From contig JAHECD010000028.1 of the NCBI GenBank assembly GCA_024641945.1, positions 1 to 41,856 of the forward strand: a stretch of DNA of 41,856 nt. Direction: 5' to 3'. The notes beneath the pieces are model-generated. The model was not told where the DNA came from. It made no database searches and saw only the letters and a program-made list of their open reading frames with translations. Positions 10,499 to 19,202 of the stretch are shown piece after piece; the first letter of the stretch is position 1, and the number at the start of each line of letters is the position of its first letter. Both the position numbers and the translations under genes were made by a program. The stretch is from Rubrivivax sp. Lineage in GTDB: Bacteria > Pseudomonadota > Gammaproteobacteria > Burkholderiales > Burkholderiaceae_C.

Positions 10499-12031
10499 TC
10501 AGCGCTTGCGTGCGCCGCCGAGCAGTGAGCCGAGCACGCCGCGCACGATCTCGCGGCCGACCGCCGAGCCCACGCTGCGCATCGCGCTGCGCGCCGCCGA
10601 TTCGGCCAGGCCTTCGTGTTTGCCGCCACGCGGGCCGGTGCTGCCGAAGATCATGTCGCTCAAGCCACCAAGCAGGCCGCCGCCGCCCTGGGCGGGTGCG
10701 TTCGCCGTTCCACCCGCCGGCGCGTTGCGCAGGTCCTGCGCGTTGTCGGCGGTCGCCGCCGCGCGGCCTTTCAGCTTTTCGAAGGCCGATTCGCGGTCGA
10801 CGGTCTTCTCGTAGACACCCGCCACCAGCGAGCCGGCGATCAGGGCCTTGCGCTGGTCCGGCGTGATCGGCCCGATCTGGCTGCCGGGCGGCAGCACGTA
10901 GACCCGCTCGGTCACGCTCGGGCGGCCCTTGTCGTCGAGAAAGCTCACCAGCGCCTCACCCACGCCGAGCTCGGTGATCGCGGCCTGGATGTCCACCTTG
11001 GGATTCGCGCGCATCGTGCTCGCCGCCGACTGCACGGCCTTCTGGTCGCGCGGCGTGAACGCACGCAACGCATGCTGCACGCGGTTGCCGAGCTGGCCGA
11101 GCACGGTGTCGGGGATGTCGAGCGGGTTCTGCGTGACGAAGTAGACCCCCACGCCCTTCGAGCGCACGAGCCGCACGACGAGCTCGATGCGCTCGATCAG
11201 CGCCTTGGGTGCATCCGCGAACAGCAGGTGCGCCTCGTCGAAGAAAAAGACCAGCTTGGGCTTGTCGAGGTCACCCACTTCGGGCAGCGCCTCGAACAGC
11301 TCGGACAGCATCCACAGCAGGAAGGTCGCGTACAGCCGGGGCGAATTCATCAGCTTGTCGGCGGCCAGGATGTTGATGACCCCTTGCCCGCTTTCGGTCT
11401 GCATGAAGTCGTTGATGTCGAGCATCGGCTCGCCGAAGAACTTGTCGCCGCCTTGTTCCTCGATCTGCATCAGCCCGCGCTGGATCGCGCCGATGCTGGC
11501 TGCGCTGACGTTGCCGTATTCGGTGGTGAATTCCTTTGCGTTGTCGCCCACGTGCTGGAGCATCGCGCGCAGGTCCTTCATGTCCAGCAGCAGCATGCCG
11601 TTGTCGTCGGCGATCTTGAAGACGAGGTTGAGCACGCCGCCCTGCGTCTCGTTCAGCGCCAGCATGCGCGACAGCAGCAGCGGGCCCATGTCGCTGACCG
11701 TGGCGCGCACCGGGTGGCCCTGTTCGGCAAAGACGTCCCACAACGTGGTCGGGCACTGGGTGGGCGCCGGTGCATCGAGGCCGCGGTCGGCCAGGATCTT
11801 CTTCACCTTGTCGGGCAGCGCGCCGGTCTGGCTGATGCCGGTGAGGTCGCCTTTCACGTCGGCCATGAAGACGGGCACCCCGATGCGGCTGAAATTCTCG
11901 GCCAGCGTCTGCAGCGTGATCGTCTTGCCGGTGCCCGTGGCGCCGGTGATGAGGCCGTGCCGGTTGGCCAGCGCGGGAAGCAGGTGGCATTCGATGTCGC
12001 CATGCTTGGCGACGAGGATCGGATCGGACAT
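10499..12031 (-). CDS. HerA-like P-loop ATPase, DUF853 family
   Basis: This is a 510-residue ATPase of the DUF853 (YjgR) family within the HerA/FtsK superfamily. The Walker A motif is GATGTGKT at residues 30-37, and Walker B is [13 protein letters not shown] at about 259-271. A sensor-like stretch, [16 protein letters not shown], follows. The C-terminal portion from about 440 is Gly/Ala-rich with an amphipathic segment, as in relatives. The physiological role of DUF853 proteins is not settled; HerA proteins move or process DNA, but that cannot be assumed here. AGGAG lies about nine bases before ATG 12031. The gene is divergent from yebC, with a shared 100-base upstream region. Confidence 0.92.
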   Translation of the reverse strand: MSDPILVAKHGDIECHLLPALANRHGLITGATGTGKTITLQTLAENFSRIGVPVFMADVKGDLTGISQTGALPDKVKKILADRGLDAPAPTQCPTTLWDVFAEQGHPVRATVSDMGPLLLSRMLALNETQGGVLNLVFKIADDNGMLLLDMKDLRAMLQHVGDNAKEFTTEYGNVSAASIGAIQRGLMQIEEQGGDKFFGEPMLDINDFMQTESGQGVINILAADKLMNSPRLYATFLLWMLSELFEALPEVGDLDKPKLVFFFDEAHLLFADAPKALIERIELVVRLVRSKGVGVYFVTQNPLDIPDTVLGQLGNRVQHALRAFTPRDQKAVQSAASTMRANPKVDIQAAITELGVGEALVSFLDDKGRPSVTERVYVLPPGSQIGPITPDQRKALIAGSLVAGVYEKTVDRESAFEKLKGRAAATADNAQDLRNAPAGGTANAPAQGGGGLLGGLSDMIFGSTGPRGGKHEGLAESAARSAMRSVGSAVGREIVRGVLGSLLGGARKR

Positions 12032-12131
12032 CGCTTCGAGCTCCTGGGGCGGCCGGTAAAATCGGGCCAGTCTATACAACAAACCGTTCCGCGGGCCGGC
12101 TGACAGCCAGCACCGCCGACGAGGAGCATCG

Positions 12132-12860
12132 ATGGCCGGGCACTCCAAATGGGCCAATATCCAGCACCGCAAGGGCCGCCAGGACGAAAAGCGAGGCAAG
12201 GCGTGGACTCGCGTGATCCGCGAGATCATGGTCGCGGCCCGGCTGGGCGGCGGCGACGTGAGCGCCAACCCGCGGCTGCGGCTGGCGGTCGAGAAGGCCA
12301 AGGCCGTGAACCTGCCGGTCGAGACGGTCAAGCGCAATATCGACAAGGCCACCGGCAACCTCGAGGGCGTGAGCTACGAGGAGATCCGCTATGAAGGCTA
12401 CGGCATCGGCGGCGCGGCGATCATCGTCGACTGCATGACCGACAACCGCGTGCGCACGGTGGCCGAGGTGCGGCACGCCTTCAGCAAGTACGGCGGCAAC
12501 ATGGGCACCGAGGGCTCGGTGGCGTTCCAGTTCAAACACTGCGGGCAGTTCGTCTTTGCGCCGGGCACGAGCGAAGACCAGGTGATGGAAGTCGCGCTCG
12601 AGGCCGGCGCCGAGGATGTGGTCACCGGCGACGACGGCTCGATCGAGGTGCTCTGCGCGGTGGCCGACTTCGAGGCCGTGAAGGCCGCGCTCGAAGGCGC
12701 CGGGTTGAAGCCCGACGTGGCCGAGGTGACGATGCGTGCGGAGAATTCGATCGATCTCACCGGCGAGGATGCCGCGCGCATGCAGAAACTGCTCGACGCC
12801 ATCGAGGACCTGGACGATGTGCAGGACGTCTACCACAACGCCGTGATGGACGACGAGTAG
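12132..12860 (+). CDS. yebC: YebC/TACO1-family protein
   Basis: This is a 242-residue cytoplasmic protein with the invariant start [18 protein letters not shown], followed by the family segments [17 protein letters not shown] and [19 protein letters not shown]. The middle domain has [14 protein letters not shown]. The family has been described as transcriptional regulators and, for TACO1 and some YebC members, as translation factors that act on ribosomes stalled at difficult sequences; which applies here is not shown. GAGGAG lies about six bases before the ATG. purD follows after seven bases, so the two are probably co-transcribed. Confidence 0.96.
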   Translation: MAGHSKWANIQHRKGRQDEKRGKAWTRVIREIMVAARLGGGDVSANPRLRLAVEKAKAVNLPVETVKRNIDKATGNLEGVSYEEIRYEGYGIGGAAIIVDCMTDNRVRTVAEVRHAFSKYGGNMGTEGSVAFQFKHCGQFVFAPGTSEDQVMEVALEAGAEDVVTGDDGSIEVLCAVADFEAVKAALEGAGLKPDVAEVTMRAENSIDLTGEDAARMQKLLDAIEDLDDVQDVYHNAVMDDE

Positions 12861-12867
12861 GCCACCG

Positions 12868-14154
12868 ATGAAAGTCCTTGTCATCGGCAACGGCGGGCGC
12901 GAGCACGCGCTGGCCTGGAAGCTCGCGCAGAGCCCGCGTGTGCAGACCGTCTACGTGACGCCGGGCAACGGCGGCACGGCCACCGACTCGCTGTTGCGCA
13001 ACGTGCCCTTTGCCGGCTGGCAGGCGCTGGCCGACTTCGTTCAGGCCGAGAAGGTGGGCCTGACGATCGTGGGCCCGGAAGCGCCGCTGGCCGCCGGGGT
13101 GGTGGACCAGTTCCGCGCCCGCGGTCTGCGCATCTTCGGCCCCACCAAGGCCGCGGCGCAGCTCGAGAGCTCCAAGGCGTTCAGCAAGGAGTTCATGCGC
13201 CGGCACGGCATCCCCACCGCGCACTACGCCACCTTCTCCGACGCTGGGGCGGCGCACGCGCATGTCGACCAGCAGGGCGCGCCGATCGTCGTCAAGGCCG
13301 ACGGCCTGGCGGCGGGCAAAGGTGTCGTCGTGGCGATGACGCTCGACGAGGCGCACGCCGCGATCGACGACATGCTGTCGGCCAACACGCTGGGCGTGCA
13401 GCACAACGACGGCGGTGCGCGTGTCGTGATCGAGGAATTCATGGCCGGCGAGGAGGCCAGCTTCATCGTCGTGTCCGACGGCAAGAACGTGGTGCCGCTG
13501 GCGACGAGCCAGGACCACAAGCGCATCGGCGACGGGGATACCGGCCCCAACACCGGTGGCATGGGGGCCTATTCGCCCGCGCCGGTGGTCACGCCCAACG
13601 TGCACGCACGCGTGATGCAGGAGATCATCCACCCGACCATCGCCGGCATGGCGAAGGACGGCATGCCGTTCACCGGCTTTCTCTATGCCGGGTTGATGAT
13701 CGACGCGCAGGGCAAGCCGCGCACGGTGGAATTCAACGCCCGCCTCGGGGACCCCGAAGCGCAGGTGCTGCTGATGCGCCTGAAGAGCGACCTGCTGGAC
13801 CTGCTGCTGCACGCGACGGACGCGACGCTCGACACGGTGGAACTGCAGTGGGACCGGCGCTATGCGCTCGGCGTCGTGATGGCGGCGGGCGGCTATCCGC
13901 AGGCCCCGCGCAAGGGCGACGTGATCACCGGCGTCCCTGCGGCGACCGACGACGCCTGTGTCTTTCATGCCGGCACGACGCTGGACGCGCAGGGCCGGCT
14001 CGTCACCAGCGGCGGACGCGTGCTGTGCGTGGCGGCGCTGGGCGAGTCGGTGCGCGGCGCCCAGCAGCGCGCCTACGAGATGCTCAAGCCGATCGCCTTC
14101 GAGGGCGCGCAGTGGCGCAAGGACATCGGCCACCGGGCCATCAAGCCCCGATGA
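12868..14154 (+). CDS. purD: Phosphoribosylamine-glycine ligase (GARS)
   Basis: The enzyme ligates glycine to 5-phosphoribosylamine with ATP, the second step of de novo purine synthesis, in the cytoplasm. The 428-residue length is typical of monofunctional PurD. The N-domain begins MKVLVIGNGGREHALAWKLA; the ATP-grasp region has the loop VKADGLAAGKGVVVA, the EEFMAGEEASF strand and the metal-binding EFNARLGDPEAQ. The C-domain is complete. It follows yebC by seven bases. The next 99 bases before hemF hold no recognisable gene and probably contain the hemF leader. Confidence 0.97.
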   Translation: MKVLVIGNGGREHALAWKLAQSPRVQTVYVTPGNGGTATDSLLRNVPFAGWQALADFVQAEKVGLTIVGPEAPLAAGVVDQFRARGLRIFGPTKAAAQLESSKAFSKEFMRRHGIPTAHYATFSDAGAAHAHVDQQGAPIVVKADGLAAGKGVVVAMTLDEAHAAIDDMLSANTLGVQHNDGGARVVIEEFMAGEEASFIVVSDGKNVVPLATSQDHKRIGDGDTGPNTGGMGAYSPAPVVTPNVHARVMQEIIHPTIAGMAKDGMPFTGFLYAGLMIDAQGKPRTVEFNARLGDPEAQVLLMRLKSDLLDLLLHATDATLDTVELQWDRRYALGVVMAAGGYPQAPRKGDVITGVPAATDDACVFHAGTTLDAQGRLVTSGGRVLCVAALGESVRGAQQRAYEMLKPIAFEGAQWRKDIGHRAIKPR

Positions 14155-14253
14155 ACCGCCCGCACCGACGCCGCGCCTTGGACATGGCGGAAATCGCCAA
14201 TCGACCGCATCGATGCACGGCGTATCGTTTCGGCACCCTGTTCGACTGATCCC

Positions 14254-15177
14254 ATGACTGCGCAGACCGACACCACCGCCGTCCGCCACTACCTGCTCGG
14301 CCTGCAGGAGCGCATCGTCGGCGCGCTGCAGGCCGAGGATGGCCACCCCTTCCTCAGCGACGGCTGGACCCGCGCGCCCGAAGAACGGTTGCAGGGCGAC
14401 GGCTTGACGCGCCTGGTGGAGGAGGGCGGTGTCTTCGAGCGCGGCGGCTGCAACTTCAGCCATGTGCGCGGCCCGGTGCTGCCGCCGTCGGCCACGCAAC
14501 ACCGGCCCGAACTCGCCGGGGCGCCTTTCGAGGCCATGGGGGTGTCGCTCGTCATGCACCCGCGCAACCCGTACGTGCCGACCGCGCACATGAACGTGCG
14601 CATGTTTGCCGCGCTGCCAGCCGGGCAGGCGCCGGTGGTCTGGTTCGGCGGCGGCATGGACCTGACACCCTATTACGGCGAGGAGGCCGATGCGCAGCAC
14701 TTCCATCGCACCTGCCGCGATGCGCTGGCGCCGTTCGGCGCAGAGATGTACCCGCGTTTCAAGACCTGGTGCGACGAGTACTTCTTCCTCAAGCACCGAA
14801 ACGAGCCGCGTGGCGTGGGCGGCGTGTTCTACGACGACTTTGCCGAACTCGGCTTCGAACGCAGCTTTGCCATGACCCGTGCGGTGGGCGACGCGTTCAT
14901 CGACGCGTATCTGCCGATCGTGCAGCGCCGCCGCGGCACACCCTATGGCGAGCGGGAACGCGATTTCCAGGCCGTCCGGCGTGGGCGGTACGTCGAGTTC
15001 AACCTGGTGTTCGACCGTGGCACGCTGTTCGGCCTGCAGAGCGGCGGCCGCACCGAAAGCATCCTGATGTCGATGCCGCCGGTGGTGAAGTGGCGCTACG
15101 ACTGGAAGCCCGAGCCCGGCACGCCCGAGGCGCGGCTCTACACCGATTTCCTGCGCGCGCGGGACTGGGCCGCATGA
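14254..15177 (+). CDS. hemF: Oxygen-dependent coproporphyrinogen III oxidase
   Basis: The enzyme oxidatively decarboxylates coproporphyrinogen III to protoporphyrinogen IX using molecular oxygen, in heme biosynthesis. The 307-residue length is normal. Family signatures include [37 protein letters not shown], the [14 protein letters not shown] segment, and [17 protein letters not shown]. The oxygen-dependent form suggests aerobic growth is normal for this organism. The stop codon overlaps the nadD start by four bases (ATGA), making this the first gene of a hemF-nadD-rsfS-rlmH-maf-rng run. Confidence 0.97.
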   Translation: MTAQTDTTAVRHYLLGLQERIVGALQAEDGHPFLSDGWTRAPEERLQGDGLTRLVEEGGVFERGGCNFSHVRGPVLPPSATQHRPELAGAPFEAMGVSLVMHPRNPYVPTAHMNVRMFAALPAGQAPVVWFGGGMDLTPYYGEEADAQHFHRTCRDALAPFGAEMYPRFKTWCDEYFFLKHRNEPRGVGGVFYDDFAELGFERSFAMTRAVGDAFIDAYLPIVQRRRGTPYGERERDFQAVRRGRYVEFNLVFDRGTLFGLQSGGRTESILMSMPPVVKWRYDWKPEPGTPEARLYTDFLRARDWAA

Positions 15178-15770
15178 CACGCCGCATCGGCCTGTTCGGG
15201 GGCACCTTCGACCCGCCGCACCTGGCGCACCTGGCGCTCGCGCGCGCCGCGGTGACGGGCCTGCGCCTGGACGAGGTGCGCTGGATCCCGGCCGGCGCGC
15301 CCTGGCAGAAGACGCGCAACATCACGTCGGCGGCGCATCGCGAGGAGATGGTCCATCTGGCCATCGCCGGCGAACCGCGCTTCGTGCTGGACCGCTGCGA
15401 GATCCAGCGCGGCGGCGCCAGCTACACCCTCGACACCGTGCGCAAGTTGCAGGCCGAGCAGCCGGGCGCGGAATGGGTGCTGCTGCTCGGCCAGGACCAG
15501 TACGGCTCCCTGCACACCTGGCGCAATTGGCAGGACCTGGTCCGCCTCGTGCAACTGGCCGTGGCCAACCGGCCCGGCGACCCGGTATTGCTGCATGCCG
15601 ACGTGGCACGCCTGCCGCACCACGACGTGCCGATCCCGCCGATGGACATCTCGTCGTCGGACATTCGCCGGCGTGTCCTGGCCGGCGAATCGATCAATGG
15701 TCTCGTACCGCCCGACGTGGCAAGTTATATTGCCCGCCACCGCCTCTACAAGGACGCCGCCGCGCACTGA
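15174..15770 (+). CDS. nadD: Nicotinate-nucleotide adenylyltransferase
   Basis: NadD joins nicotinate mononucleotide and ATP to form deamido-NAD in NAD synthesis. The 198-residue product has the nucleotidyltransferase motif [15 protein letters not shown] (a G-FDP-H-H signature) and the C-terminal ISSSDIRRR motif, followed by [15 protein letters not shown]. It starts inside the hemF stop (ATGA overlap) and its stop directly abuts the rsfS ATG with no spacer. Coupled expression is therefore likely. Confidence 0.96.
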   Translation: MTRRIGLFGGTFDPPHLAHLALARAAVTGLRLDEVRWIPAGAPWQKTRNITSAAHREEMVHLAIAGEPRFVLDRCEIQRGGASYTLDTVRKLQAEQPGAEWVLLLGQDQYGSLHTWRNWQDLVRLVQLAVANRPGDPVLLHADVARLPHHDVPIPPMDISSSDIRRRVLAGESINGLVPPDVASYIARHRLYKDAAAH

Positions 15771-16526
15771 ATGGACATCCGCAAGCTGCAACGAGCCATC
15801 GTCGATGGGCTCGAGGACGTGAAGGCCCAGCACATCGTGGTCTTCAACACCGAAGCCCTGTCGCCGCTGTTCGAGCGGGTGATCATCGCGTCGGGCACCA
15901 GCAACCGCCAGACCAAGGCGCTGGCCTCCAGCGTGCGCGACAGCGTGCGGCAGGCCGGCCTGCAGGTGCTGCGTACCGAGGGCGAGGACAACGGCGAGTG
16001 GATCATCGTCGACTGCGGCGCCGCGGTGGCGCACATCATGCAGCCATCGATCCGCGAGTACTACCACCTCGAGGAGATCTGGGGCGGCAAGCCGGTGTCG
16101 ATGAAGCTGGCCGGCGCCCAGCACAAACTGGTCAAGGCGGGCGACGACGACAACCTGGCGCGCATGCCGGCCGCGAAGAAGTCGACCGGTGCCTATGCGG
16201 GCAAGGCGCCACCGCGAAAAGCGTCCAACCGCCCGGCCCCGGTGCCGGCCAAGGGGCCGGCCCGGGCCTCGGATGGCGCGGCGCCCGCCCGTGCCGCAGC
16301 CACCAAGAAGGCACCGGCGCGCCGTGCAGCGCCCGTCAAGGCGGGCACTGGAAAATCTGTGGTGGGCCGGGCAACCGCCGGCAAGACTGCGCCCCACAAG
16401 TCCGCACCCGGCAAGACCACGGCCAGCAAGACCGCCGCCCGCAAGGCACCGGTCGCACGCAAGGCCGCACCGAGCAAGGCCGCGCCGCGCAAGGCCACGC
16501 CGCGCAAGACCACCGCACGGGGCTGA
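15771..16526 (+). CDS. rsfS: Ribosomal silencing factor RsfS with long basic tail
   Basis: RsfS binds ribosomal protein uL14 and blocks joining of the ribosomal subunits when nutrients are low. Residues 1-118 form a standard Iojap/RsfS domain ([20 protein letters not shown], then DWIIVD-type strand [17 protein letters not shown], and YYHLEEIWG). The usual family size is about 105-150 residues, but this protein has 251. The extra part, from about residue 133, is almost only Ala, Lys, Pro, Arg, Thr and Gly, with repeated [12 protein letters not shown] units, resembling histone H1-like tails. The reading frame continues without interruption into the tail, and rlmH follows six bases later, so a frameshift artefact is unlikely. 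The tail may bind rRNA or DNA; this is inference. Confidence 0.93.
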   Translation: MDIRKLQRAIVDGLEDVKAQHIVVFNTEALSPLFERVIIASGTSNRQTKALASSVRDSVRQAGLQVLRTEGEDNGEWIIVDCGAAVAHIMQPSIREYYHLEEIWGGKPVSMKLAGAQHKLVKAGDDDNLARMPAAKKSTGAYAGKAPPRKASNRPAPVPAKGPARASDGAAPARAAATKKAPARRAAPVKAGTGKSVVGRATAGKTAPHKSAPGKTTASKTAARKAPVARKAAPSKAAPRKATPRKTTARG

Positions 16527-16532
16527 ATCCGA

Positions 16533-17009
16533 GTGCGGCTCCTGGTGGCCGCCGTCGGTCAACGCCAGCCTGCCTGGGCCGAGGCGGCGTGGGGGGACTT
16601 TGCCAAGCGCTTTCCGGCCGAGTGCCGGCTCGAACTCAGGGCCCTGAAAGCAGAACCGCGCGCCGGCAGGACACCCGCGCAATGCATGGCCGCCGAGGCG
16701 GCTCGCATCGAGTCGGCGTTGCAGTCGTCGGCCAAGGGCGCCCGACGTGTCGTTCTCGACGAGCACGGAGCACGCCTCACCACCCTGCAACTCGCCGAGC
16801 GCCTGAAATTCTGGCTCGGCGACGGGCGCGACGTGGCGCTGCTGATCGGCGGCCCCGACGGTCTCGACCCGGCCCTGAAGGCCAGCGCCGACGAGACGCT
16901 GCGCCTGTCCGACCTGACGCTGCCCCATGCCTTCGTGCGGGTGCTGCTGGCCGAGGCGTTGTACCGCGCCTGGTCGGTCGGTGCCGGACACCCGTATCAC
17001 CGCGAATGA
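16533..17009 (+). CDS. rlmH: 23S rRNA (pseudouridine1915-N3)-methyltransferase
   Basis: RlmH methylates pseudouridine 1915 in helix 69 of 23S rRNA in assembled ribosomes, using S-adenosylmethionine. The 158-residue SPOUT-class protein has the cofactor-binding knot segment [10 protein letters not shown] and the C-terminal [20 protein letters not shown], ending in the typical YHR-acid tail. The start is GTG at 16533, six bases after the rsfS stop; no ATG is available near the N-terminal RLLVAAVG strand. Its stop overlaps the maf start (ATGA). Confidence 0.95.
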   Translation: MRLLVAAVGQRQPAWAEAAWGDFAKRFPAECRLELRALKAEPRAGRTPAQCMAAEAARIESALQSSAKGARRVVLDEHGARLTTLQLAERLKFWLGDGRDVALLIGGPDGLDPALKASADETLRLSDLTLPHAFVRVLLAEALYRAWSVGAGHPYHRE

Positions 17010-17650
17010 CGCGCCTGACCCCCGTGACGCACGCGACGCACGATTTCGTCTACCTCGCATCGCAGAGCCCGCGCCGTCTGCATCTGTTGCAGCAGATCGG
17101 AGCGCGTGCGGAACTCCTGTTGCCCGGCACGGACGAGGACGCCGAGGCGCTGGAAGCCACCCGCCGCGGCGAACTGCCGGCAGCCTATGTGCAGCGGGTC
17201 ACCGCCGCCAAGCTCGGCGCGGCGCGTCGGCGGCGGGCCGCCCGCGCCTTGCCCGGTGCGCCGATCCTGTGTGCCGACACCACCGTGGCGCTGGGCACGC
17301 GCATCCTGGGCAAGCCGGCAGATGCCGCGGACGCCGCGGCCACGCTGGGCGCACTCTCCGGGCGCACGCACCGCGTGCTCACGGCCGTCGCCGTCTGGAC
17401 GGGCACGCGGACCTTGCAGGCGCTGAGTGTTTCTCACGTGCGCTTCGCCACGTTGTCGCCGGCCATCATTGCCGCCTACGTGGCCAGCAGCGAACCCTTC
17501 GGCAAGGCCGGCGCGTATGCGATCCAGAGCGCGCTGGCCGGGTGGATCGCGCACATCGACGGCAGCCACTCGTCCATCATGGGCCTGCCGCTGTACGAGA
17601 CCGCGCAATTGCTGCACCGGGCTCGGGTGAAGTTGGCGTTGTCCGCCTAG
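17006..17650 (+). CDS. maf: Maf-family nucleoside triphosphate pyrophosphatase
   Basis: Maf proteins hydrolyse non-canonical or pyrimidine nucleoside triphosphates to monophosphates and pyrophosphate. The 214-residue product has the signature [13 protein letters not shown], the catalytic strand [11 protein letters not shown], the [15 protein letters not shown] segment and the C-terminal [15 protein letters not shown] and [13 protein letters not shown]. These fit the YhdE-like dTTP/UTP subgroup better than YceF, but I cannot fix the subgroup. The first ten residues before FVYLASQS are an extension. The ATG overlaps the rlmH stop by four bases, and rng follows after nine bases. Confidence 0.93.
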   Translation: MTRLTPVTHATHDFVYLASQSPRRLHLLQQIGARAELLLPGTDEDAEALEATRRGELPAAYVQRVTAAKLGAARRRRAARALPGAPILCADTTVALGTRILGKPADAADAAATLGALSGRTHRVLTAVAVWTGTRTLQALSVSHVRFATLSPAIIAAYVASSEPFGKAGAYAIQSALAGWIAHIDGSHSSIMGLPLYETAQLLHRARVKLALSA

Positions 17651-17659
17651 ACTGCGGGC

Positions 17660-19141
17660 ATGCCAAACCAGGACATCCTCATCAACTGGGCCCCGCAGGA
17701 AACGCGTGTGGCCGTGATCGAGAACGGCGCCGTGCAGGAACTGCACGTCGAGCGGGCACTCGAGCGCGGACTGGTCGGCAACATCTATCTGGGCAAGGTC
17801 GCACGTGTGTTGCCGGGGATGCAGAGTGCCTTCATCGACATCGGGCTGGAGCGCGCGGCGTTCCTGCACGTGGCCGACCTGCATCCGCCCAACGGCGGCC
17901 CCAAGCGGGCTGACGACGTGCCGCAGGTGCCGATCGAACGGCAGGTGTTCGAAGGCCAGACGCTCACCGTTCAGGTGGTCAAGGACCCGATCGGCACCAA
18001 GGGTGCCCGCCTGACGACGCAGGTGAGCATCGCCGGGCGCATGCTGGTCTACCTGCCCCAGGACAATCACATCGGCATCTCGCAGAAAATCGGCTCGCCC
18101 GAGGCCCGCGAGCAGTTGCGGGCACGCATGCTCGCGCTCGTCGGGCGACCCGAGGATGGGGGCGGTGGTGGTTTCATCCTGCGCACCAATGCCGAGGAAG
18201 CGAGCGATACCGAACTCGGCGACGACATCGCCTATCTGCGCAAGGCCTGGGGGCTGGTGCGCGAACGCGCCACCTCCCAGCCCGCAGGCTCCCTGCTGCA
18301 CCAGGACCTGAACCTGGCCGAGCGCGTGCTGCGCGACCTGACGACCGAAGCCACGCAGGCCATCCGCATCGACAGCAAGATGCAATTCGACGCGTTGCGC
18401 ACTTTCGGCCGCACCTACATGCCCGCGGCCGTGGCCAAGCTCGAACACTACAAGGGCGAGCGGCCGATCTTCGATCTCTTCGGCATCGAGGAGGACGTGG
18501 CGCGTGCATTGGCCCGACGGGTCGACCTCAAGAGCGGCGGCTACCTCATCATCGACCAGACCGAGGCGCTGACGACGGTGGACGTCAACACCGGCGGTTT
18601 TGTCGGCGCACGCAACTTCGACGACACGATCTTCAAGACCAACCTCGAAGCCGCGGGCTCCATTGCCCGCCAGCTGCGCCTGCGCAACCTCGGCGGCATC
18701 ATCATCGTCGACTTCATCGACATGACACGCGAGGAGCACCAGCAGGCGGTGCTGGCGGAATTCCGCAAGCAGCTCGCGCGCGACCGCACCAAGACCACGG
18801 TGAGCGGCTTCACCCAGCTCGGCCTGGTGGAGATGACCCGCAAGCGCACGCGCGAGAGTCTGGCGCACATGCTGTGCGAGCCGTGTCCGACCTGCGAGGC
18901 GCGGGGCCAGATCAAGACTGCGCGAAGTGTGTGTTACGACATCCTGCGCGAGATCCTGCGCGAGGCGCGCCAGTTCCACCCGAAGGAGTTCCGCGTCATC
19001 GCGAGTGCGGCGGTGGTCGAGATGCTGCTCGACGAAGAGAGCGTGCACCTGGCAGGATTGAGCGAGTTCATCGGCAAGCCGATTTCGCTGAGCGCAGAGC
19101 CGACGATGAATCCGGAGCAGTACGACATTGTCCTGATGTGA
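17660..19141 (+). CDS. rng: Ribonuclease G
   Basis: RNase G is a single-strand endoribonuclease that matures the 5' end of 16S rRNA and degrades some mRNAs. The 493-residue length matches RNase G, not the longer RNase E. It has an S1-like domain (residues about 35-125), the catalytic metal aspartates in TTVDVNTGGFVG (Asp308) and IIIVDFIDM (Asp351), and the zinc-link cysteines in CEPCPTCEARG (Cys409 and Cys412). The C-terminal small domain is complete. It is the last gene of the hemF-nadD-rsfS-rlmH-maf-rng run. Confidence 0.96.
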   Translation: MPNQDILINWAPQETRVAVIENGAVQELHVERALERGLVGNIYLGKVARVLPGMQSAFIDIGLERAAFLHVADLHPPNGGPKRADDVPQVPIERQVFEGQTLTVQVVKDPIGTKGARLTTQVSIAGRMLVYLPQDNHIGISQKIGSPEAREQLRARMLALVGRPEDGGGGGFILRTNAEEASDTELGDDIAYLRKAWGLVRERATSQPAGSLLHQDLNLAERVLRDLTTEATQAIRIDSKMQFDALRTFGRTYMPAAVAKLEHYKGERPIFDLFGIEEDVARALARRVDLKSGGYLIIDQTEALTTVDVNTGGFVGARNFDDTIFKTNLEAAGSIARQLRLRNLGGIIIVDFIDMTREEHQQAVLAEFRKQLARDRTKTTVSGFTQLGLVEMTRKRTRESLAHMLCEPCPTCEARGQIKTARSVCYDILREILREARQFHPKEFRVIASAAVVEMLLDEESVHLAGLSEFIGKPISLSAEPTMNPEQYDIVLM

Positions 19142-19202
19142 TGAACTCGGCGCGCGAAACCCGCTCTGAGTCCATACCCTCTTACGGATAGCCCGTCGCC
19201 CC

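Noticed and set aside
12757..15180. An 807-codon reverse-strand open frame across purD and hemF
   Set aside because: It spans two well-supported genes in antisense and its translation is His/Arg/Val low-complexity. Codon bias explains it.
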